DNA of 64,000 nucleotides from the NCBI RefSeq assembly GCF_000722635.1, contig NZ_JOKH01000002.1, positions 1,043,244-1,107,243 on the forward strand, written 5' to 3'. The position numbers and the translations under genes are program-made. This DNA is from Endozoicomonas numazuensis. Its GTDB lineage: Bacteria > Pseudomonadota > Gammaproteobacteria > Pseudomonadales > Endozoicomonadaceae. Positions 46,801 through 54,875 of this stretch are shown one piece after another. The notes beneath the pieces were generated by a model. The model was not told the DNA's origin. It made no database searches and worked only from the letters and a program-made list of their open reading frames with translations. Position 1 is the stretch's first letter. The number at the start of each line of letters is the position of its first letter.

Positions 46801-47289
46801 ATGGCTATTTACATGAATTTCAATAGCAAACAACCTGCGGGTAATGTCACGGCAAAAGGCTATGAAGACTGGATTGAACTGGACTCATTCAGCTTTGGCG
46901 CTGCTCGCAACATCACCATGCAGCCGGGGGCTATGAGCAACCGGGAAGCCAGCCGCCCCACGCTCAATGAAGTTAATTTTACCAAAAAGCTGGATGCCGC
47001 TTCTGGTGGTCTATTTAAAGAATCCGTCACGGGCTCTGAAGGCGTGACGGTGCAAATTGATATTGTCCAGACCGGGGCCAATGCGGTGACCAAATACGCC
47101 AGCTATGTGCTGGAAGAGTGTATGGTTTCAGCCTACAGCGTGGGTGCCGGTTCTGGAGGAGCTCCTACTGAAACCATTAGCCTGAGCTATGCCAAGGTGG
47201 TTGCCGATCTGAGCCATGCCGACAAAACCCACAAGAACAAGAAAAACCTCAAGGTCGGCTACGACCTGACCACTGCAGAGCCGCTGTAA
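46801..47289 (+). CDS. hcp: Hcp-family type VI secretion tube protein
   Basis: 162 residues from ATG 46801, with AGAGG ahead of it; the longer frame from 46750 is rejected. Hcp forms hexameric rings that stack into the inner tube and carry small effectors. Typical text: MAIYMNFNSKQPAGNVTAKG, WIELDSFSFGAARNI, and FTKKLDAASGGLFKESVTG. No T6SS structural genes lie in the window, so this is an orphan hcp heading an effector module. The downstream lipase is the likely cargo. Confidence 0.92.
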   Translation: MAIYMNFNSKQPAGNVTAKGYEDWIELDSFSFGAARNITMQPGAMSNREASRPTLNEVNFTKKLDAASGGLFKESVTGSEGVTVQIDIVQTGANAVTKYASYVLEECMVSAYSVGAGSGGAPTETISLSYAKVVADLSHADKTHKNKKNLKVGYDLTTAEPL

Positions 47290-47376
47290 CCTTTCTGTTC
47301 AGTGTTCAAACATGAACGCAGAGGCAATTCTCTGCGTTCCTCTCTTGCCAGTCAGGTCTTTCAGAACGGTCACGAT

Positions 47377-47898
47377 ATGCATCGTTTATATTCAGTGTTC
47401 CTGGGGGTATTCCTCTCCCTTCTCACCATAAAGGGGTTTGCCATGTCGATTTTTGATGTTGGAAAAATGTGCACTTTCTCGAAAATATCGGGAGTGATTC
47501 TTAATAATGGGGAACCGGTGACCCACGCCCAGGTGATCCGGGAAACCGATTATGAGAAAAAATTCACTGACCAGACGACGACGGATGAAAATGGATATTT
47601 TGAAATGCCTGCCTTGTTTGTTCGATCTATCGCCAAGTATTTGCCTCAAGAGTTTGTGGTGGGGCAATTGATCAAGGTGGTTATTGGAGACAGGGAAGAA
47701 CAGATATGGTCTGGGGTTAAGCGCACAATTGACGAGAATGCCGAGTCCAGAGGTAAACCACTAGTTGTTTCATGCGATCTTGCGAATGAGAAGCAGAGCT
47801 TTAGAGTCGATGGTTCTCTGTTTACGGGAAAATGTCAGTGGGATGTTGAACCCGACAAAGATGATTACAGTGAATGGAAGCTATTCAGCGACGAATAA
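47377..47898 (+). CDS. DUF6795-like protein, probable lipase partner or immunity protein
   Basis: 174 residues from ATG 47377. Residues 1-22 (LYSVFLGVFLSLLTIKGFA) look like a Sec signal peptide. The mature part starts MSIFDVGKMCTFSKISGVIL and has a carboxypeptidase-like regulatory beta-sandwich: NGEPVTHAQVIRETDY, TTTDENGYFEMPAL. The internal ATG 47443 has a better Shine-Dalgarno (AAGGGG) and would give a cytoplasmic protein, so the start is uncertain and matters. A periplasmic form would fit an immunity protein against the lipase, with which it overlaps by 25 bp. The family is recalled, not searched. Confidence 0.6.
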   Translation: MHRLYSVFLGVFLSLLTIKGFAMSIFDVGKMCTFSKISGVILNNGEPVTHAQVIRETDYEKKFTDQTTTDENGYFEMPALFVRSIAKYLPQEFVVGQLIKVVIGDREEQIWSGVKRTIDENAESRGKPLVVSCDLANEKQSFRVDGSLFTGKCQWDVEPDKDDYSEWKLFSDE

Positions 47899-49103
47899 AT
47901 AAGGTCAAGGAAAAGATAAAAAATGTCAACAATAGAGCCAAAGAGCCAAGATTAGCCGCTAAAATTGCTAGCGACGTCTATCTTCTTACGAAGCTGCCAA
48001 CCATTGAAGCCGCTTGTGAAGAACTTAATAGATCATTTCATGGAGATTTAACCTTCTCCGAATCCAACCTCCTCAAAGGAAAAACCGGCGGCCCCGGTTA
48101 TGTCAAGGTCAGAACCGCTTTCGGGTTTGTGCTGGAAGGAAAAAAGCAACTGGAAGGCCATACCTTTGTCGTATTCCGTGGTACTGAATATCTGGCAGAT
48201 TGGCTCAGCAACGGCAACATTACCGTGGGTTCTTCGAATCATGGTAAATCGGTTCACCAAGGGTTTATGAAAGCCTTTCAGTCCATGTTGCCCCAGCTTC
48301 GAGATTACACAGTCAAACTCTCCAATGGTTCTCAGGTGCATTGTATTGGGCACAGTCTGGGCGGTGCGCTTGCGACGATTGCCGCAGAATGGCTTGCTAT
48401 CGAAAAGGGTATCCGGGCCAAGCTGTATACCTTTGGCAGCCCCAGAGTGGGGCTGGATGACTTTGCCAGGGGCACCACAAAACGACTGGGCAGTGAGAAT
48501 ATTCTTCGAGTCTGGCACAAGACGGATATTGTACCCTGCATCCCCATCTGGCCTTTTGTTCATACGCCTGATTCGGGTCGTGATTACTTTCTGCCTTCGC
48601 CCGGCTTTTTTCCGGGTAAGAAGTGGCATTCTATGGACAATTACATTCGTTCGGTAGGCAAAAAATCCTGGCAGACGATTTATGCTTTGAGAGAGCCACA
48701 ACCCACCGAATCAGATATCCAGCGATGGCTGGCCGATAGCAAAATTTTGTCCGGCACCCTGCCTGCGATTAAATGGCTTCAAAGTGCATTAGCTTATGTG
48801 GTGGGCAAATGCCTGTCTGCCATAGGCAGCACTTATCAGTTGCTGCAATCCAGCCATTCAACCCTCATGGACAGTCTGGCCTGGATTCTCAGCCGGGGTG
48901 TCTCACTGACTGAGAAGCTGTCAGGTTGGGTGGTGCACCTGATGAGAAAGATTGCTGAGTTTCTGGGTATGCATAGACACGTCAAAACCGAGAAACCGGA
49001 AAAACAGGTCATTCGATATCTGCTGGAACGTTTGTCAGAAAAGGTCAACCAGATGGCTAAAAATGTTTTGAGCCAGACTCTGGCGGACGGTCGAGCAATT
49101 TAA
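47874..49103 (+). CDS. Class 3 lipase, candidate T6SS effector
   Basis: 409 residues of the alpha/beta-hydrolase lipase class 3 fold. The nucleophile Ser is in CIGHSLGGALATIAAE, the acid is the Asp of WHKTDIVPCIP, and the His is in GKKWHSMDNYI. FVVFRGTEYLADWLSN supplies the oxyanion region. The last 130 residues are an extra helical domain that may target the enzyme or attach it to Hcp or VgrG. No signal peptide is seen, as expected for T6SS cargo. Position after hcp and the DUF6795-like gene points to a phospholipase effector. Confidence 0.85.
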   Translation: MEAIQRRINKVKEKIKNVNNRAKEPRLAAKIASDVYLLTKLPTIEAACEELNRSFHGDLTFSESNLLKGKTGGPGYVKVRTAFGFVLEGKKQLEGHTFVVFRGTEYLADWLSNGNITVGSSNHGKSVHQGFMKAFQSMLPQLRDYTVKLSNGSQVHCIGHSLGGALATIAAEWLAIEKGIRAKLYTFGSPRVGLDDFARGTTKRLGSENILRVWHKTDIVPCIPIWPFVHTPDSGRDYFLPSPGFFPGKKWHSMDNYIRSVGKKSWQTIYALREPQPTESDIQRWLADSKILSGTLPAIKWLQSALAYVVGKCLSAIGSTYQLLQSSHSTLMDSLAWILSRGVSLTEKLSGWVVHLMRKIAEFLGMHRHVKTEKPEKQVIRYLLERLSEKVNQMAKNVLSQTLADGRAI

Positions 49104-49127
49104 TGTGGAGAGAACAAAGAGGGTTCA

Positions 49128-49346
49128 TTGAATATTATGGGATTCTTTACTTTATTATTTTTCACAATAGTTCTGATCGCTATCTGCTTATTCTGCTTTA
49201 TGGGGGTTGGCTTTGCTGCAGGAGCAATGGCTCAGAATCATCCCGGTCGCTTTGACTGGTATCTTCCGGCTTTCTACTTAGTGCCCGAACGGAAAATGCT
49301 CTTTTCTGTTCGAAGTTCAGCCTTCATAAGCCAGATATTTGAATAA
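49128..49346 (+). CDS. Small membrane protein downstream of the lipase
   Basis: 72 residues from TTG 49128 (AGAGGG at 4-5 bp) or 69 from ATG 49137. One strong transmembrane helix (FFTLLFFTIVLIAICLFCF) is followed by a short Gly/Ala stretch and a polar tail. It could be a second immunity protein or a membrane anchor. Not recognised. Confidence 0.5.
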   Translation: MNIMGFFTLLFFTIVLIAICLFCFMGVGFAAGAMAQNHPGRFDWYLPAFYLVPERKMLFSVRSSAFISQIFE

Positions 49347-49482
49347 TCGATCAATAGACTTTCTGATTTGCCAGTTTCATCGTAATTTTCTTACCAAACT
49401 CGTCATTTCTGCAATTTCAAGACAAGCGACGACCTCAGTCTTTACTGATTTTATTCTTTTTTCGAATTAACCGTCAGTGCTT

Positions 49483-50486
49483 TCAGCCACAGAGTCGAAG
49501 TTGTCGTTTTTTTGCGCTCTTTCGTTCTATTTTCTGAAGTTCTGCCCCCATCTTCTGAAAATTCCTGGCAAGAACTCCGAGAGCAACATAGCGTTTCAGT
49601 CCATCTATTCCGTGATCCGCGCATTTATCCAACCCGTGAGACTCAAGTGCATTGATCGCTGATTCTACCGCCGAGTGCTTTCTTTTAGCCGCTTTGAATT
49701 CCGGGTCGTTTTCCCGCTCCTGCTCGGCTCGGGTTCGTCGTCCCTTTTTTGGTAATACGACCATAGTAAGGTATTTAAGCAAATCTTTTTGGTTGGATGG
49801 TGAGTGAAACCCTTTATCAAAACTGCAAACGCTCAAAGATGGAAAGGCGGCTTTGGTTGCCCGGATGATCGGAACGGCAGCCTTTTCATCGGTTTCTTTC
49901 TCCATGACCCGATGGTTCAGAATAAAACCATACTGGTCTTCGACAATCGCCAAACGGACGCCTAGCTCAACCGGAACACCTGCTTTACCTTTATTGATCC
50001 ACTCAGTATGCGGCTGAAAGAGCGAGAATACTTTTTCATCATGAGGGATTTTTTCATGGTCGATCAATCGACGTTTAACATGATCCACCTGCCGCTTACC
50101 ATGATCGATAAACTTCTGGATAGAACTGTATTTATTCGCTGGACATATCGTAATGAACGCCTTGTCCTGAAGTGTTTCTTCAGCTCTGTTAATCAATGCC
50201 TGACTGGCATTCAGGTAGTTCTGACAGGCTTGTCGGATTTCCTTGTCCCTTTGAAGTTTTTTGGCAGGATCTTTCGAAGTAGAGTGTCGTAATATCTGTA
50301 CACGACGATACATTTTTTTCAACTGATTCAGGTTGTATTGCCACTGTCACCAACCACTTACCTCAGCCCTGGCTGCAAAGCGTGCAGTAAGAACAACGAC
50401 AGTTCTGACTGCATCAAACAAAAGGTTGAGATCTGTCGGGAAATGAACATCGGTTTCTAACCCGGAAATTTCATAAAAGAAGGCAA
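49483..50486 (-). pseudogene. Truncated DDE transposase remnant (ISNCY-like)
   Basis: The 279-residue frame from 50322 (TTG) has late-transposase text: KFIDHGKRQVDHVKRRL, SVCSFDKGFHSPSNQKDLL, and the ending SAVESAINALESHGLDKCAD with IDGLKRYVALGVLARNFQKM. Upstream the same frame continues through one TGA (about 50348) into GLETDVHFPTDLNLLFDAVR, typical of the N-terminal half, and is cut off near 50486 where IS1380 DNA starts. It is therefore both stop-interrupted and truncated. Confidence 0.75.
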
Positions 50487-50558
50487 GTTCCGCCCAATCA
50501 CTTGATATAATTGGGTCGACCAAAAAAATGCTTCGGAAAAAGCAAACCGGAACTTGCC

Positions 50559-51959
50559 ATGCCCAAATCTACACAAAAACACCTTCGTTTTCACCCATCC
50601 AATAGCAAAACTGTCCGTGCCGACTTCAATGGTGGGGAATTATCCTCTGACTTTGGTGCTCTGCTGCTACGAGAAACCATGCTTCATAGCGGTCTTATTG
50701 ACAGACTGACCGATGCTATTCACGACAATCGTCACCAGTCCTATATCGACCATTCTCTTCAGGATCTTCTGGTTCAGCGGATTCTGCAAATGGCCTGCGG
50801 TTATGAGGATGCCAACGACAGTAATCGTCTGCGTAAAGACCCTATGTTCAAATTAGCTACAGGGCGCAACCCTCTGGGCAATGATAACCACCTCGCATCA
50901 GCCCCCACTTTTACCAGACTGGGGCAGTCTATGACCCGGACAGATATTTACAGGTTGACCAAGGCCTTTGCGGATCACTTCATCAGCAGTTACAAGCTGC
51001 CACCTGCTGCGATCGTTATTGACCTCGACCACACACCAGCCATCACTCACGGAGCTCAGCAGATGAACCTGTTTAACGCCAAATACCAGGACTACTGCTA
51101 TCTGCCCCTGATGATTTTTGAGGGGCTCAGTGGCCAGTTGATTACGGCTATCCTGCGACCGGGAAAAACACCCACTGGTAAAGAGAATGCTGCCATTCTC
51201 AAACGGGTCATTAAGCTGATCCGAAAAAGGTGGCCAAAGACCCACTTACTGGTTCGCGGGGATAGCCACTTTGCACAACCGGAGTTGATGCAGGTGGTTC
51301 AGGATGACCCGCACTCCGACTATGTACTGGGCAAAGGCGCTGGTCACAAGACAGCTTTGCGCCCTAAAGCCAGAGAGCAATTGGATGAAGCACGCAGGGC
51401 TCTCATAGTCAAAACAAATCTGGCAAGAGCGAATAATCTGCCAGAACCTGACCGTCTCAGGCTTTACGGGGAAACAGAATATCAGGCCAAAAGCTGGAGA
51501 GGGCTGGATACCCGGATCATTTATAGGGCAGAGGTTAACCAGAAAGGCGACAACCCTCGCTTTATTGTGACATCGATAAAAGAGGCTTCTCCCGAAGTGA
51601 TTTATGAAGAACTTTACTGCCCGAGAGGGCAGGATGAGAACTTCATCAAACACCTGAAAAGCGATCTGTCCGGTGACAGGTTGTCAGATCAGGGCTTTCT
51701 GGCTAACCATCTGAGGATGTTTTATGCCTGTACCGCTTATGTTCTCCACCACGAGTTGAGAACCAAAGCCCTGAAAGGAACGGAGCTGGACAAAGCACAG
51801 CCATCAACGGTGATCAAAAAACTCTGCAAAGTGGCGGTGAAAGTGGTTGAGTATAAAGACCGGATCAAGCTACACCTGCCCCGTAGTTGCCCATTCAAGA
51901 ATCTTTTACGGCATGTGACAGAGGTTTTTTATCGGATGCCACAGCCTCGTCCGGGATAG
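50559..51959 (+). CDS. IS1380-family transposase
   Basis: 466 residues from ATG 50559. IS1380 text: ADFNGGELSSDFGALLLRE near the start, QDLLVQRILQMACGYEDAND, and the catalytic VIDLDHT and LLVRGDSHFA, with the late region ENFIKHLKSDLSGDRLSDQGF. The gene looks intact. I could not fix the IS ends; the left end is probably near 50487, where it truncates the older transposase, and the right end between 51960 and 52100. Confidence 0.9.
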   Translation: MPKSTQKHLRFHPSNSKTVRADFNGGELSSDFGALLLRETMLHSGLIDRLTDAIHDNRHQSYIDHSLQDLLVQRILQMACGYEDANDSNRLRKDPMFKLATGRNPLGNDNHLASAPTFTRLGQSMTRTDIYRLTKAFADHFISSYKLPPAAIVIDLDHTPAITHGAQQMNLFNAKYQDYCYLPLMIFEGLSGQLITAILRPGKTPTGKENAAILKRVIKLIRKRWPKTHLLVRGDSHFAQPELMQVVQDDPHSDYVLGKGAGHKTALRPKAREQLDEARRALIVKTNLARANNLPEPDRLRLYGETEYQAKSWRGLDTRIIYRAEVNQKGDNPRFIVTSIKEASPEVIYEELYCPRGQDENFIKHLKSDLSGDRLSDQGFLANHLRMFYACTAYVLHHELRTKALKGTELDKAQPSTVIKKLCKVAVKVVEYKDRIKLHLPRSCPFKNLLRHVTEVFYRMPQPRPG

Positions 51960-52128
51960 TGACCTTCATAAACCGTAATCGAACCAGATAGCGACCAGAT
52001 GAAAGAGCTCAGGCAGAGTTCGCTTGTCCTGAAGAAGCTGAATTGATTAATAAATATCCAGACTGCAGACGAGTCTGGATCGTAAGGCATCTTTCACTGC
52101 TAAAAGAGCAGCAGACTCACGGAAGAAA

Positions 52129-52701
52129 TCAAAGTTGAATGACTTGACCGGAAGTTGCTGCTCCTTTATGAAATATTCGGGCTAGTCGCATTGCTGGTGT
52201 TTTATTGTCCTTTGGGCTGATTTTTATGAAGTTATTGCAGGCTCTTTGTATATCAAGAACCTTCTCTATCATGTTGGGGTTGTACGGGTTCTTGCCCGCC
52301 CACACTTTTCCACTGTTTGACTCTTTTGATATAGGACGCTCCAGATAAGACAATGATCTGCGTGTTGCGTTAAACAAGCTATCAATACTATGAATTGATG
52401 CGTAGTAATGCATTCGCTCAAGTAGCCAGCTATCCAGATCATTTACTCCTGTAAAACACATTGTTTCCTTCTCAGGCTCCGTCATGGTGTTGAACAGACT
52501 CCTGATAACTGATGGATCTTTGCCTTTAGCAAGACATTCATCAATCATGGTCGTAAGGTATTCAGTTTTGACTATATTGTCAGGCTGATTACTGAGATCA
52601 GGCCTGCTGCTTTTGAACTCGTTCAGTATCCTTTTTGACTTGCCTGCAAGGTTTCGCTTTTGGCCTTGACCAAGTCCTTTGTTGATGCCAACCAGAAGCA
52701 A
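52129..52701 (-). CDS. Hypothetical protein
   Basis: 190 residues, not recognised. It looks soluble and largely helical, with no signal peptide. The stop is close to the IS1380 right flank, so the gene may be truncated at one end. Text such as GVNDLDSWLLERMHYYASIH gives no family. The start (52701) is uncertain, as no clear Shine-Dalgarno is visible. Confidence 0.45.
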   Translation of the reverse strand: MLLVGINKGLGQGQKRNLAGKSKRILNEFKSSRPDLSNQPDNIVKTEYLTTMIDECLAKGKDPSVIRSLFNTMTEPEKETMCFTGVNDLDSWLLERMHYYASIHSIDSLFNATRRSLSYLERPISKESNSGKVWAGKNPYNPNMIEKVLDIQRACNNFIKISPKDNKTPAMRLARIFHKGAATSGQVIQL

Positions 52702-52842
52702 TGCACGAACGTACAGTCAGCAACCCCTCATTAGGCTAAGGGCTAGCAGCTGACTGGCTCCCCCTTATCAGTATTTTCAGCAAAGCCTTTCCTTCTGGTC
52801 TATTTTTAGCTGCCGGTAAAATCAATTTGACCGGAGTTTCAG

Positions 52843-54624
52843 ATGGCCTCCTCCCTGGAAAATTCAGACAAACCTAAACGCTTGTTTTCACTCCTTCAAA
52901 CCTTCAGCCTTCTCTTGCGGCACCTTACTGCTCATCTCTTATTACTTCTGACTCTCTTTACGGTCCCATGTTCCTACGGACAACTGGAAACAATGGTGGA
53001 CTTTTCCGGCGTTCACACCTCTTTCGAGCCAGTCCCCAAGGCTTCGTATCCCTCTTTTGATTTTGATTATCAGCCCAATGCTCAGAAAACCCTTCAGGTT
53101 CATTTTATTGCAGTAGGCGAACAGGCATCAGACACCTCCCTGTACTTATCTCTCAAAGGAGGCCTGTTTCTGCAAGCAGGCCTGACCAGTCACAGCTATC
53201 ACTGCTTTGAGACATCAACACATACGGTTCAGTGTTTAATGCCTCCAAACAGGCGAGCCCTGACTTTCTCTGTGCAGGGTGATTTGTCAGGAGTGAGCAT
53301 GGTCATCGAAACCTCAGTCCCCCTACCGAAGCCCTGGGTAGTCATGATCGAAGGTGGACCCTCAACACTCCCTCCTATCTGGATGCTGACAGATGGAGGG
53401 CTGATCAAACGAGAAGATCAGCACCCGGATCTGTTTTCCGGTAAAGATGCCAGCATGGAAGCCATTCTGGAAGCTATTCGGAACCAGGAAGGCCATGAAT
53501 TTCAGGAACACTGGGAAAAGACATTTGCCAATCGGCTGGCTGCTGGCCAGAGAAGACTGGATGAGGAATATTCGTATAACCCTCGAGACCCGGATCGTCC
53601 CAACAAAAAAATGATGGAAAAGCACACCAATACCGAGCTGACACCCGCAAGGCATTTTTCCCATGATCAACAATCAGGGCAGGACTCTATTAACAAAACC
53701 CCTATTGAGAGAATGATTGAACGTCAGCGCCTCAGATACGGTGGTATTGAACTGGATCTGGATCAGTACGATAAAATCGTTTTGTATATCCCGCCTGGAA
53801 AAACCCAGCCCGCCAGAAAGAGCGACGAACTCACGGATGATCCTGGAGGAAAAAAAGAGTCTGGCAGCAAGCAGTCAGACAGCAGCTCGCAAAAATCAGA
53901 CAAGAAACAAAGTGAAACGGGATCTTCAACCACTGCCTCCACAAGCGCTTCGCAAGCTACATCTTCTAGCTGGTTATCCAGCTTTCAGTCCTTTAACCCT
54001 TTCTCCGGTCTCTTTACTCAGGATGAACGTGTACAGGTAGACTCTTCATCTCACCCTGTCACTCCTGGACAAAAACCCCTAGAAAGTGAAACTACTGCAG
54101 CCGCTTCTGAAACGACAGCTGTTGTTCGTCACCCAACGGCTCCCGAGCTTTACCAGACAAAATGTCCAGCCAGAGACCCCAAGCAGCCCCTTCAGGGTTG
54201 CTGGACAACCTACGACAGCAAAACCAAAGAACCCCAGAGTCGTGTAGCGGTTGAGTGTAAACCCGGTATCGGTTGCCGGGTATGGGTCGGAGATATTCTG
54301 CTGGAGAAGGACAAAGGCCGTTGTACCAGTTGCCTGGATGATCTTGGTGATACTCCGGACACAACCGGCCTGATTGTTGCCGCCAACATGAAGCCTCGTG
54401 AAAAAACACCCAATATTGCCGACGGTACGATTTACAGTGCTTCAGAAAAATCTTCTGAACGAGGGTTCTTCACCTCAGTGATGAAGGTGGAAGGCGAAAC
54501 CATCAAGTTGACGGTTTATCTAGGTTGGCTGCCCGTTGCTACCAGAATCTGGGCCTATGACCCATCCAACCAACCCATCTGGCGTGATGACAACGAGGAT
54601 AAATACGCTTCAAAATTTAAATAG
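52843..54624 (+). CDS. Secreted protein with low-complexity linker and DUF2147-like C-terminus
   Basis: 593 residues. A late hydrophobic stretch (LRHLTAHLLLLLTLFTVPCS, about 28-48) acts as a signal peptide or N-terminal anchor. Residues 330-395 are Ser/Lys/Gln/Thr-rich and probably disordered. The C-terminal 150 residues read like DUF2147 (CPARDPKQPLQGCWTTYDSK, IWAYDPSNQPIWRDD), a family of small periplasmic beta-barrels. The domain match is tentative. It stands alone, followed by a palindromic repeat and a convergent gene. Confidence 0.6.
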   Translation: MASSLENSDKPKRLFSLLQTFSLLLRHLTAHLLLLLTLFTVPCSYGQLETMVDFSGVHTSFEPVPKASYPSFDFDYQPNAQKTLQVHFIAVGEQASDTSLYLSLKGGLFLQAGLTSHSYHCFETSTHTVQCLMPPNRRALTFSVQGDLSGVSMVIETSVPLPKPWVVMIEGGPSTLPPIWMLTDGGLIKREDQHPDLFSGKDASMEAILEAIRNQEGHEFQEHWEKTFANRLAAGQRRLDEEYSYNPRDPDRPNKKMMEKHTNTELTPARHFSHDQQSGQDSINKTPIERMIERQRLRYGGIELDLDQYDKIVLYIPPGKTQPARKSDELTDDPGGKKESGSKQSDSSSQKSDKKQSETGSSTTASTSASQATSSSWLSSFQSFNPFSGLFTQDERVQVDSSSHPVTPGQKPLESETTAAASETTAVVRHPTAPELYQTKCPARDPKQPLQGCWTTYDSKTKEPQSRVAVECKPGIGCRVWVGDILLEKDKGRCTSCLDDLGDTPDTTGLIVAANMKPREKTPNIADGTIYSASEKSSERGFFTSVMKVEGETIKLTVYLGWLPVATRIWAYDPSNQPIWRDDNEDKYASKFK

Positions 54625-54660
54625 AAGGCTCTATCAAGCAGCTTTGGGAGTCAAGCGTTA

Positions 54661-54741
54661 TACCCCATACCGTTCCCACTGAGCCTGTCGAAGTGCATGA
54701 CTAATATCCTTCGACAAGCTCAGGATGAGCGGGGGTAGGTA
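54661..54741. repeat. Interspersed palindromic repeat, copy 4
   Basis: CCACTGAGCCTGTCGAAG paired with CTTCGACAAGCTCAGGATG, between convergent genes, as with copy 1. Confidence 0.85.
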
Positions 54742-54875
54742 TAGCAATTAAGACTTAGCTGCACTGCTTGTTCAGCTTCGTTAATCCCAATTATTCAAAG
54801 ACCAGTAATGGTCAATGCTGGCATACTATCCTTTATCCACAAAGCGAAAATGGATGACACCGGGTTTTGATCACG

